Assembly (NCBI GenBank): GCA_030043855.1
Contig: JASHWW010000181.1
Location: 1 to 5,121, forward strand
DNA from: Thermoplasmata archaeon
GTDB lineage: Archaea > Thermoplasmatota > Thermoplasmata > Lutacidiplasmatales > UBA184
Direction of reading: 5' to 3'
DNA: 5,121 nt
This document shows positions 1-5,121 of this stretch, piece by piece. Positions within the stretch are counted from its first letter, which is position 1, and each line of letters begins with the position of its first letter. The notes beneath the pieces are model-generated. The model was not told the DNA's origin. It searched no databases and saw only the letters and a list, made by a program, of their open reading frames with translations. A program made the translations under genes and the position numbers.

Positions 1-12
1 CCGGAGCATCCG

Positions 13-1578
13 GTGGTGCTCGACGTCCGCGAGCTGCGGACCTACTTCTTCACCTACGACGGGGTCGTCCGGGCGCTCGACGGAGTGACGTTCAAGATCC
101 GCCGGGGCCAGACCACGGGACTGGTCGGGGAGACCGGCTGCGGCAAGAGCGTCACCGCGTTCTCGATCACCCGACTGATCGCCGACCCGCCCGGCCGCGT
201 GATGGGCGGGAAGGTCATGTTCGAACAGGCCGACCTCCTCTGGGGGCTCGACCGCGAGGCGAAGTACAAGGCGATCAAGAACACCGGTCGCGTCAAGGTG
301 AGCCGCTCGTTCCGCCGGATCAAGGCGGCCGGCGAGCGCATGTCGGCGATCCGGGGCCGGCGGATCGCGACGATCTTCCAGGAACCGACGCAGGCGATGA
401 ACCCGATCTTCTCGATCTCCGACCAGCTCGGCGAGGTCCTGCTCCTCCACCGGGGGATCCGGATCATCGACGAGCTGCTCCACGCGACCCCGAACGACCC
501 GGCCGTGGCGGCCGCGGTCGACGAGCTCCTCTCGATCGCCGTCGAGGGGAAGCGGGAGGAGATCCTCTCCGCGTCCGCCCGGCTGGGCGACGCGACCGGC
601 ACCGGCTCGATCGCGACGCAGGCGTTCTACATCGCCCGCGCGGCCGCGGCGCGACCGGACGAGGCGAAGCGCGAGATCCGGAACGCGCTCCGGCGGATCC
701 AGATCTCCGGCATCCAGAAGCGGTTCCTGGCGCACCGGCGACGGCTGCTCGAGATCCAGGAGCAGTTGAACCTCGTCCATCTCGAAGAGATGAAGGGGAC
801 CGCAACCGCCGGTCTGCCCGCGGGATCCCCGGCGATCGCCGAGGAGGCCCGGCGTCGATCGGGACTCCGACGGCAGCGCTCGCGACTCCTCCGACGCCGG
901 TTCCGCGAGCGGCTCCTGCACGCCTACTTCGGGCTCTGGGGGGTCCGCGGTCGGATCCAGCGCCCACTCAAGCAGGACGTCTTCTGGCGGTCCGTCAAGC
1001 TGCTGGAGGGCGTCTACATCGCGAATCCGGTGCAGGTCGCCCGCGGCTACCCGCACGAACTGTCCGGCGGGATGCTCCAGCGCGTGATGATCGCGATGGC
1101 GCTCTCCTCCGAACCGGAGATCCTGATCGCGGACGAGCCGACGACGGCGCTGGACGTGACGATCCAGGCGCAGATCCTGGAGCTGATGCGGGACCTGAAG
1201 AACCGGGTCGGGACGTCGATCCTCCTGATCACGCACGACCTGGCGGTGATCGCGGAGGTCGCCGACCGCGTCTGCGTGATGTACGCGGGCGTGATCGTCG
1301 AGCAGGGCCCGGTCCGGGAAGTCTTCCGCCGGCCCCTCCACCCCTATGCGCAGGGGCTGCTGGCGTCGATCCCGCGTCTCGACCAGCCCGACAAACAGTT
1401 GAGCTCCATCCCGGGGTCGGTCCCGGACCTGATCCACCCGCCCACCGGGTGCCGGTTCCACCCCCGCTGCCCGTATGCGATGCCGGTCTGCAAGGAGCGC
1501 CGGCCGCCGGTGACGCTGGAGGGGCCGGATCACACCGTCGCGTGCTATTTATATCGGGGTCCCGTGGCCGCGACCTAG
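13..1578 (+). CDS. oppD: Oligopeptide/dipeptide ABC transporter ATP-binding protein, OppD/DppD type, with large internal insertion
   Basis: This is the cytoplasmic ATPase subunit of a peptide importer, expected to pair with the OppF-type protein encoded next and to drive two membrane permeases. Visible motifs are Walker A GETGCGKS (residues 39-46), Q-loop FQEP (Q123), signature LSGGMLQ (350-356), Walker B ILIADEP (370-376, catalytic E375), D-loop TALD (378-381) and switch H408. The C-terminal oligo_HPY region has C480, C486, C493 and C511, the pattern tied to a [4Fe-4S] cluster in DppD-type proteins. At 521 residues it is far longer than the usual 320-340. About 30 extra residues lie before the Q-loop (near 79-109) and about 170 between Q-loop and signature (near 147-320). 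The substrate cannot be told from sequence. GTG at 13 has GGAG six bases upstream, but the frame stays open to base 1 (P-E-H-P), so the true start may lie outside the window. Confidence 0.93.
   Translation: MVLDVRELRTYFFTYDGVVRALDGVTFKIRRGQTTGLVGETGCGKSVTAFSITRLIADPPGRVMGGKVMFEQADLLWGLDREAKYKAIKNTGRVKVSRSFRRIKAAGERMSAIRGRRIATIFQEPTQAMNPIFSISDQLGEVLLLHRGIRIIDELLHATPNDPAVAAAVDELLSIAVEGKREEILSASARLGDATGTGSIATQAFYIARAAAARPDEAKREIRNALRRIQISGIQKRFLAHRRRLLEIQEQLNLVHLEEMKGTATAGLPAGSPAIAEEARRRSGLRRQRSRLLRRRFRERLLHAYFGLWGVRGRIQRPLKQDVFWRSVKLLEGVYIANPVQVARGYPHELSGGMLQRVMIAMALSSEPEILIADEPTTALDVTIQAQILELMRDLKNRVGTSILLITHDLAVIAEVADRVCVMYAGVIVEQGPVREVFRRPLHPYAQGLLASIPRLDQPDKQLSSIPGSVPDLIHPPTGCRFHPRCPYAMPVCKERRPPVTLEGPDHTVACYLYRGPVAAT
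451..972 (+). other. Lineage-specific insertion inside the OppD-type ATPase (about residues 147-320)
   Basis: In ordinary OppD proteins about 60 residues separate the Q-loop glutamine from the signature motif; here the distance is about 227. The extra segment reads as mostly helix-forming, with a Gly/Ala/Pro/Thr-rich likely linker around residues 262-276 and a strongly basic helix after it (12 arginines in residues 280-300). It sits in the helical subdomain that normally contacts the permease coupling helices. The reading frame is continuous and base composition matches the flanks, so it looks like an established part of the gene and not a recent insertion. I recognise no domain in it. Boundaries are approximate, judged by eye against the normal family layout. 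Confidence 0.75.
1546..1554 (+). promoter_or_regulatory. Candidate archaeal TATA box for oppF, inside the 3' end of oppD
   Basis: TATTTATAT contains TTTATAT, seven of eight bases of the archaeal TATA-box consensus TTTATATA. It is formed by the codons TAT-TTA-TAT (Tyr512-Leu513-Tyr514 of the OppD-type protein). The TTA is the only TTA triplet on the + strand that I found in the window. Initiation about 25 bases downstream would fall near 1576, leaving a leader of about 24 bases that carries the oppF ribosome binding site. No clear A-rich BRE element precedes it. Promoter activity is inferred. Confidence 0.45.
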
Positions 1579-1586
1579 AGGCACGC

Positions 1587-1594
1587 AGGGGGGA
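1587..1594 (+). promoter_or_regulatory. Ribosome binding site of oppF
   Basis: The purine run AGGGGGGAG-like segment ends five bases before the ATG at 1600 and supports that start. It lies in the 21-base gap after the oppD stop. Confidence 0.6.
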
Positions 1595-1599
1595 GCGCG

Positions 1600-2775
1600 A
1601 TGGACAACGGGGGAGCCCCGGTCGTGCTCTCGGCCCGGAACGTACGCAAGTACTTCCCGATCCGCGGGGGATTCTTCTCGAGCCGCATCGGCGACGTCCG
1701 GGCCGTCGACGGCGTCAGTTTCGACATCCACGAGGGAGAGACGGTCGGCCTGGTCGGCGAGTCGGGGTGCGGCAAGACGACCGTCGGGCGCCTCCTGCTC
1801 CGCCTCATCGAGCCGACGTCCGGCCACGCCTTCTACCGGCCGACCGCGGAGGTCGAATCCCGGCTCGAAGGGCTGTACTCCCAGCTCGACTCCGCCGACA
1901 AGGGAGGCCGGGCCGCGAGCCCCGAGGCGAAGGCGGCGCTCGGCGAGCTCGACGAGATCGCCGAGCAGTATTCGCTCTACCGCAAGTCCCCGCACCAGAT
2001 GCGCAAGCTGCGGGGGAAGTTGCAGATCGTCTTCCAGGACCCGTTCAGCTCGCTCTCGCCGCGGATGCTCGTCCGGGACATCATCGCGGAGCCGCTCGAG
2101 ATCCACCACGCCGGTTCCCGCACGCAGCGCTACGAGCGTGTACGGGACCTGTTGCAGCAGGTCGGGCTCAACCCGGAGCACGAGTGGCGGTTTCCGCACG
2201 AGTTCTCGGGCGGGCAGCGGCAGCGGATCGGGATCGCCCGTGCCCTGGCGCTCCGCCCCGAGTTCGTCGTGCTCGACGAGCCGACGAGCGCGCTGGACGT
2301 CTCGGTGCAGGCGCAGATCCTGAACATCCTCCGTCGGCTCCAGTCGGAGCAGCAGCTCGCCTACCTGTTCATCTCGCACCACCTCTCCGTCGTCCGGGCG
2401 ATGAGCCGCCGGGTCGTCGTGATGTACCTCGGGCAGGTCGTGGAGCAGGCGCCGACCGACGAGCTGTTCTCCCGGCCGCTCCACCCGTACACGCAGGCGC
2501 TCCTCTCGGCGATCCCGATCCCGGACCCGGACCTGAAGCGGGAGCGGATCCTCCTGCAGGGGGACGTGCCGAGCCCGGCGGCGCCCCCGTCCGGCTGCCG
2601 GTTCCACACCCGGTGCCCGTCGGTGATGCCGGTCTGCTCGAAGATCGAGCCGGTCCTGACCGAGATCCGGCCCGGCCACCTGGTCTCCTGCCATCTCTAC
2701 ACGCCCGCGGCCGAGCCGGGCGCCCCGGCCCCGGCGGTGCCGCCGCTCCCCGAGCCGCCCGCGATCGCCTCCTGA
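1600..2775 (+). CDS. oppF: Oligopeptide/dipeptide ABC transporter ATP-binding protein, OppF/DppF type
   Basis: This is the second ATPase subunit of the peptide importer, predicted to dimerise with the upstream OppD-type protein so that two ATP molecules are bound between Walker A of one subunit and the signature of the other. Visible motifs are Walker A GESGCGKT (residues 53-60), Q-loop FQDP (Q146), signature FSGGQRQ (202-208), Walker B FVVLDEP (222-228, E227), D-loop SALD (230-233) and switch H260. The residue after the switch histidine is His261, where Asp or Asn is usual. Cysteines 333, 339, 346 and 364 form the [4Fe-4S]-type C-terminal pattern. The 391-residue length exceeds the usual 320-330, mainly through extra residues near 81-133 between the third strand and the Q-loop, plus a Pro/Ala-rich tail from 368. 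The early FFSSRIG stretch and FSGGQRQR mark it as F-type, not D-type. ATG 1600 has a good ribosome binding site. Confidence 0.95.
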   Translation: MDNGGAPVVLSARNVRKYFPIRGGFFSSRIGDVRAVDGVSFDIHEGETVGLVGESGCGKTTVGRLLLRLIEPTSGHAFYRPTAEVESRLEGLYSQLDSADKGGRAASPEAKAALGELDEIAEQYSLYRKSPHQMRKLRGKLQIVFQDPFSSLSPRMLVRDIIAEPLEIHHAGSRTQRYERVRDLLQQVGLNPEHEWRFPHEFSGGQRQRIGIARALALRPEFVVLDEPTSALDVSVQAQILNILRRLQSEQQLAYLFISHHLSVVRAMSRRVVVMYLGQVVEQAPTDELFSRPLHPYTQALLSAIPIPDPDLKRERILLQGDVPSPAAPPSGCRFHTRCPSVMPVCSKIEPVLTEIRPGHLVSCHLYTPAAEPGAPAPAVPPLPEPPAIAS

Positions 2776-2781
2776 AGGAGG
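2768..2781 (+). promoter_or_regulatory. Small hairpin joining the oppF stop codon and the next gene's ribosome binding site
   Basis: CCTCC (2768-2772) can pair perfectly with GGAGG (2777-2781) around the loop TGAA, which contains the oppF stop TGA (2773-2775). The right arm is part of the ribosome binding site GGAGGAGGG (2777-2785), nine to ten bases before the ATG at 2794. A ribosome finishing oppF would open the stem, so the structure would favour translational coupling. The pairing is seen directly; its function is inferred. Confidence 0.45.
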
Positions 2782-2793
2782 AGGGCGCGGACG

Positions 2794-3258
2794 ATGCCGC
2801 TCCTGAACCCGCCCGAGGAACGGGACCCGGACTTCGGGCCGTCCCCCGAGGAGGACATCGCCTTCCGCGACCGGGTCGAGAAGGTCGCGGAGGAGAAGCG
2901 GCAGGCGCTGAAGGACCCCGGCCCGACGTGGCGCGAGTGGTTCTTCTTCGAAGCGACGAAGTGGTGGATCGGCCTGGGCCTGTTCATCCTCGACATCTGG
3001 ATCGTCATCGGCTGGGCCGAGGCGGGGAGCCTCCTGCTCGGCCTCGGGATCCTCGCCGTCGCGCTGTACCTCGAGTTCCTGCTCGCCCGGTACCTCTGGC
3101 ACCGCCCCGCGGAACACCGGGCCCGTCGGGGCACGTTCCACCCGACGTGGTACCTCCCGGTGGAGGTCGGCATCTGGACCCCCGAGGCCGCCGAGCTCCG
3201 CGCCGGTCGTCCGGTCACCGGGCTCACCGAGGACCCCCGGCCCGAGGAGTTCCTCTGA
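2794..3258 (+). CDS. Unrecognised small membrane protein with two predicted transmembrane segments
   Basis: I do not recognise this 154-residue protein. Residues 1-56 are hydrophilic, with a charged, helix-prone stretch at about 19-41. Two hydrophobic segments follow, at about 57-76 (starting WWIGLGLF) and 79-101, separated by a very short turn, giving a helical hairpin. The segment just after the second helix is basic (R99, R104, R109, R111, R112), so by the positive-inside rule both ends probably face the cytoplasm. D67 and E94 lie within the hydrophobic segments, which is unusual and could matter for function or pairing. The C-terminal 50 residues are soluble, with an aromatic HPTWYLP motif (116-122). 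No signal peptide is seen. It starts 18 bases after oppF with a strong GGAGGAGGG site, which suggests shared transcription with the transporter. A role as an accessory subunit is only a guess from position. Confidence 0.82.
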   Translation: MPLLNPPEERDPDFGPSPEEDIAFRDRVEKVAEEKRQALKDPGPTWREWFFFEATKWWIGLGLFILDIWIVIGWAEAGSLLLGLGILAVALYLEFLLARYLWHRPAEHRARRGTFHPTWYLPVEVGIWTPEAAELRAGRPVTGLTEDPRPEEFL

Positions 3259-3265
3259 CGTCCCG

Positions 3266-3290
3266 GTCGTCTCCTAAATAGGGAGGCGAC
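3266..3290 (+). promoter_or_regulatory. Imperfect dyad around an AT-rich core upstream of rpe: possible promoter/operator or RNA hairpin
   Basis: GTCGTCTCC (3266-3274) pairs with GGAGGCGAC (3282-3290) with eight Watson-Crick pairs and one T-G wobble around the loop TAAATAG. The core TAAATA (3275-3280) is the only AT-rich patch between genes. Its centre is about 26 bases before the rpe GTG, the spacing expected of a TATA box for a nearly leaderless transcript. No T-run follows, so a classical terminator is unlikely. Promoter, operator and mRNA hairpin are all possible; the sequence alone does not decide. Confidence 0.4.
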
Positions 3291-3292
3291 TT

Positions 3293-3297
3293 GGGAG
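3293..3297 (+). promoter_or_regulatory. Ribosome binding site of rpe
   Basis: GGGAG lies six bases before the GTG at 3304 and supports that start; the first in-frame ATG is at residue 42, inside the active site, so it cannot be the start. If the gene is read from a leaderless transcript, this site would not be used. Confidence 0.5.
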
Positions 3298-3303
3298 CCG
3301 GTC

Positions 3304-3999
3304 GTGCCGACCGGGCGTCGCGCGCTCCGCCTCGCCCCGTCGCTCCTGAGCGCCGATTTCGGCGCGCTCGGCGCCGCCGTCGCCGAGGCGGAGGCGGCCG
3401 GGGCCGACGCGTTCCACCTCGACGTGATGGACGGTCATTTCGTGCCGAACCTCTCGTTCGGGCCGGCGCTGGTCGCCGCCGTCCGGGCGCGGACGAAGCT
3501 CCCCCTCGACGTCCACCTGATGATCGACGACCCCCTGCGGTACGCCGCGGCGTTCCACCGGGCGGGCGGCACGACCCTCGTCTTCCATCTCGAGTCCCGC
3601 TCCCCGCCCGACGAGGTGATCCGGGCCGTTCACGCGCTCGGCGCGGAGGTCGGGGCGGCGATCAAGCCGGATACTCCGTTCGCGGTCGTCGAACCGTTCG
3701 TCGACCGGGTCGACCAGGTGCTGGTGATGAGCGTCCACCCCGGATTCTCGGGGCAGAAGTTCCTGCCCGAGGTCCTCCCGAAGGTCGTCGCGGCCCGCGC
3801 CCGCCTCGATGCGCTCGGGACCGGGGGCGACCTCTCGATCGACGGCGGGATCACGGCGGAGACGGCTCCGCGCGCCGCCGCGGCGGGCGCGACGTTCTTC
3901 GTCTGCGGCAACTCGGTCTACGCCGGAGGGCCCGTGGCCGACAACCTCCGCCGCCTCCGGTCCGCGGTCGAGGAGGGGGCGCGCGGTGCGGTACGCTGA
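3304..3999 (+). CDS. rpe: Ribulose-phosphate 3-epimerase
   Basis: The enzyme interconverts D-ribulose 5-phosphate and D-xylulose 5-phosphate in the cytoplasmic non-oxidative pentose phosphate pathway, supplying precursors of ribose and aromatic compounds. The 231-residue length fits the family's TIM-barrel fold of 210-230. Family motifs occur in order: LAPSLLSADF (residues 10-19), HLDVMDGHFVPN (38-49), LDVHLM (68-73), VMSVHPGFSGQKF (141-153), SIDGGI (178-183) and the phosphate-binding CGNSVY region (201-206). Predicted metal ligands are H38, D40, H71 and D180, with D40 and D180 as the acid/base pair; all are present, so it should be active. The GTG start has GGGAG six bases upstream. It lies 45 bases after the membrane-protein gene and its last codons overlap the ligase gene by 14 bases. 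Product assignment is secure; physiological direction of the reaction in this organism is unknown. Confidence 0.97.
   Translation: MPTGRRALRLAPSLLSADFGALGAAVAEAEAAGADAFHLDVMDGHFVPNLSFGPALVAAVRARTKLPLDVHLMIDDPLRYAAAFHRAGGTTLVFHLESRSPPDEVIRAVHALGAEVGAAIKPDTPFAVVEPFVDRVDQVLVMSVHPGFSGQKFLPEVLPKVVAARARLDALGTGGDLSIDGGITAETAPRAAAAGATFFVCGNSVYAGGPVADNLRRLRSAVEEGARGAVR
3971..3979 (+). promoter_or_regulatory. Ribosome binding site of the DNA ligase gene, inside rpe
   Basis: AGGAGGGGG lies six bases before the GTG at 3986 and decides that start. It is within the last codons of rpe (Glu-Glu-Gly-Ala). Confidence 0.65.
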
Positions 4000-5121
4000 C
4001 CTCGCCGCCGCGTACGAACGACTCGAGGCGACGTCGAAGCGCCTCGAGATGCGAGCGATCCTCGCCGACCTGATCCGTCCCCTGCGCCCGCCGGAGCTGC
4101 CGCGGGTCCTCTACCTCTCGCAGGGCCTGCTGCGGCCGGAGTACGAGGGAATCGAGCTCGGGGTCGCGGATTCGCTCGCCCGTCGCGCGGTGGCCCTCGT
4201 GACGGGGGTCGAGGAGGCGGAGGTCGGACGGCGGACGAAGCTCTCGGGCGACCTCGGGACGACCACCCAGGAGCTCCTCGCCGGCCGCCGAACGCTCGAC
4301 GAGACGGCCCCGCTGACCGTCGCCCACGTCTATGGGGAGCTCGAGCGGGTCGCGTCGTTGAAGGGCGAGGGGTCGCAGGACCAGAAGGTCCAGGCGATCG
4401 CCGAGCTGCTCCGCGGGGCCAGCCCGCTCGAGGGGAAGTACCTGGTCCGGTTCGTGCTCGGCACCCTGCGGGTCGGCGTCCGGGAGATGACGATCCTCGA
4501 CGCCCTGACGCTGGCGTTCGCGGAGGGGACGAAGGAGGCGCGGGCGAAGATCGAGGCCGCGTTCAACCTCTCGAGCGACCTGGGGCTCGTGGCGAGCACC
4601 CTCGTCGAGGGGGGCCTGCCGGCGCTCGCCGGGATCTCGCTGGAGGTCGGACGGCCGATCCGCCCGATGCTCGCCGAGCGGGAGCCGAGCCTCGCCGAGG
4701 TCCTCGAACGGATGGACGGGCGCACCGCGCTCGAGTACAAGTACGACGGACTCCGGGTCCAGGCCCACATCCCGCGGAAGGGGCCGGTCCGTCTGTTCTC
4801 CCGCCGCCTCGAGGAGATCTCGGCCCAGTTCCCGGAACTCGTCGCGGAGCTGCCGAAGGCGATCCGCGAGCCGCCCGCGATCGTCGAGGGGGAGTGCGTC
4901 CCCATCGACCCGGACACCGACGAGATCCAGCCGTTCCAGGAGGTCTCGAAGCGGCGGGGCCGCAAGCACGACCTCGAGAAGGCGCAGGCCGAGATCCCGG
5001 TCTGCCTGTTCCTGTTCGACGTCCTCCTCGCGGGGGGCACGCCGACCTACGGGGAGGACTTCCCGGCGCGCCGCGAACGGCTCGCCGCCGTCGTGGCGCC
5101 GACCGACCGGATCCGGCTCGC
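3986..5121 (+). CDS. lig: ATP-dependent DNA ligase, archaeal type (3' end cut off by the window)
   Basis: The enzyme seals nicks in duplex DNA during Okazaki-fragment joining and repair, through a ligase-AMP and then a DNA-adenylate intermediate. About 378 residues are present of the usual 560-600. The N-terminal part (to about residue 215) is the helical DNA-binding domain, opening with MRYADLAAAYERLE and typical of archaeal ligases. The adenylation domain follows: RPIRPMLAE (223-231), motif I EYKYDGLR (250-257) with K252 as the AMP-accepting lysine, FSRR (271-274), motif III VEGE (300-303) and motif IIIa LFLFDVLL (341-348, with F344 placed to stack on adenine). Motifs IV, V and VI and the OB fold lie beyond the window. 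The start is GTG at 3986, overlapping rpe by 14 bases, which implies cotranscription and probably coupled translation. The next ATG is at residue 23, inside the first conserved helix. The frame is intact to the edge. Confidence 0.96.
   Translation, partial: MRYADLAAAYERLEATSKRLEMRAILADLIRPLRPPELPRVLYLSQGLLRPEYEGIELGVADSLARRAVALVTGVEEAEVGRRTKLSGDLGTTTQELLAGRRTLDETAPLTVAHVYGELERVASLKGEGSQDQKVQAIAELLRGASPLEGKYLVRFVLGTLRVGVREMTILDALTLAFAEGTKEARAKIEAAFNLSSDLGLVASTLVEGGLPALAGISLEVGRPIRPMLAEREPSLAEVLERMDGRTALEYKYDGLRVQAHIPRKGPVRLFSRRLEEISAQFPELVAELPKAIREPPAIVEGECVPIDPDTDEIQPFQEVSKRRGRKHDLEKAQAEIPVCLFLFDVLLAGGTPTYGEDFPARRERLAAVVAPTDRIRL

Noticed and set aside
464..967. 167-residue - strand frame opposite the OppD insertion
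   Set aside because: I considered whether the odd insert might instead code on the other strand, but this frame is low-complexity Arg/Ser/Pro/Gly and has no start signal; the + frame is continuous with both conserved halves of OppD.
451..972. Intein in OppD
   Set aside because: The insert is not at a catalytic motif, does not begin with Cys or Ser, lacks a terminal His-Asn followed by Cys/Ser/Thr, and shows no splicing or endonuclease blocks.
2761..2768. Palindrome GCGATCGC, also at 832-839 and 4394-4401
   Set aside because: It recalls the HIP1 element of cyanobacteria, but all three copies are in coding sequence and fit the preferred codons for Ile-Ala or nearby residues; three copies in 5 kb is weak evidence of a motif.
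1549..3141. 530-residue open frame on the - strand
   Set aside because: Exactly antisense to oppF and the membrane-protein gene, low-complexity Arg/Asp/Leu-rich, no motif; long antisense frames are expected at this GC content.
1449..3281. 610-residue open frame on the + strand across oppD end, oppF and the membrane-protein gene
   Set aside because: Pro/Arg/Ala/Gly-rich, no domain sense, overlaps three supported genes; it is an out-of-frame product of high GC.
3266..3290. Intrinsic transcription terminator
   Set aside because: The dyad is not followed by a T-run, and a ribosome binding site and start codon follow at once.
3291..4073. 260-residue + strand frame starting just before rpe
   Set aside because: Out-of-frame reading of rpe; Arg/Gly/Pro-rich, whereas the rpe frame contains all family motifs.
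3851..4969. 372-residue open frame on the - strand
   Set aside because: Antisense to the DNA ligase, Arg/Leu/Asp-rich and without recognisable domains.

Overview
The window is a very GC-rich stretch, coding almost end to end on the + strand, most likely from an archaeon. The best evidence is the partial gene at the right end, an archaeal-type ATP-dependent DNA ligase whose N-terminal DNA-binding domain and adenylation motifs both read as archaeal. Archaeal-style signals agree: GGAGG-type ribosome binding sites, and a near-consensus TTTATAT box in otherwise GC-saturated DNA. The proteins are not strongly acidic, so a haloarchaeon is unlikely. A high-GC uncultured lineage, for example within the Thermoplasmatota, is my guess and not something the window proves.

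Left part (1-2775): two ABC-transporter ATPases of the oligopeptide/dipeptide (Opp/Dpp) family lie in tandem, an OppD-type followed 21 bases later by an OppF-type. Together they would form the ATPase heterodimer that powers peptide import. The permeases and binding protein would be expected upstream, outside the window. Both ATPases keep every catalytic motif and the C-terminal four-cysteine segment linked to a [4Fe-4S] cluster. The OppD-type protein is greatly enlarged: about 170 extra residues, including a very arginine-rich patch, sit between the Q-loop and the ABC signature. Both ATPases also carry a smaller insert just before the Q-loop.

Middle (2794-3258): a 154-residue protein with two membrane segments that I do not recognise. 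It follows oppF by 18 bases, and its ribosome binding site can pair with the end of oppF in a small hairpin with the oppF stop codon in the loop.

Right part (3304-5121): ribulose-phosphate 3-epimerase (rpe), then the DNA ligase (lig), whose GTG start overlaps the end of rpe by 14 bases. The 45-base gap before rpe is the largest gap in the window. It holds an imperfect dyad around an AT-rich core and may be the boundary between the transporter operon and an rpe-lig operon.

There are no RNA genes, insertion sequences, CRISPR arrays or gene-free stretches over 300 bases. Points of interest are the enlarged OppD, the TATA-like box formed by rare codons at the end of oppD, the hairpin at the oppF stop and the dyad before rpe.
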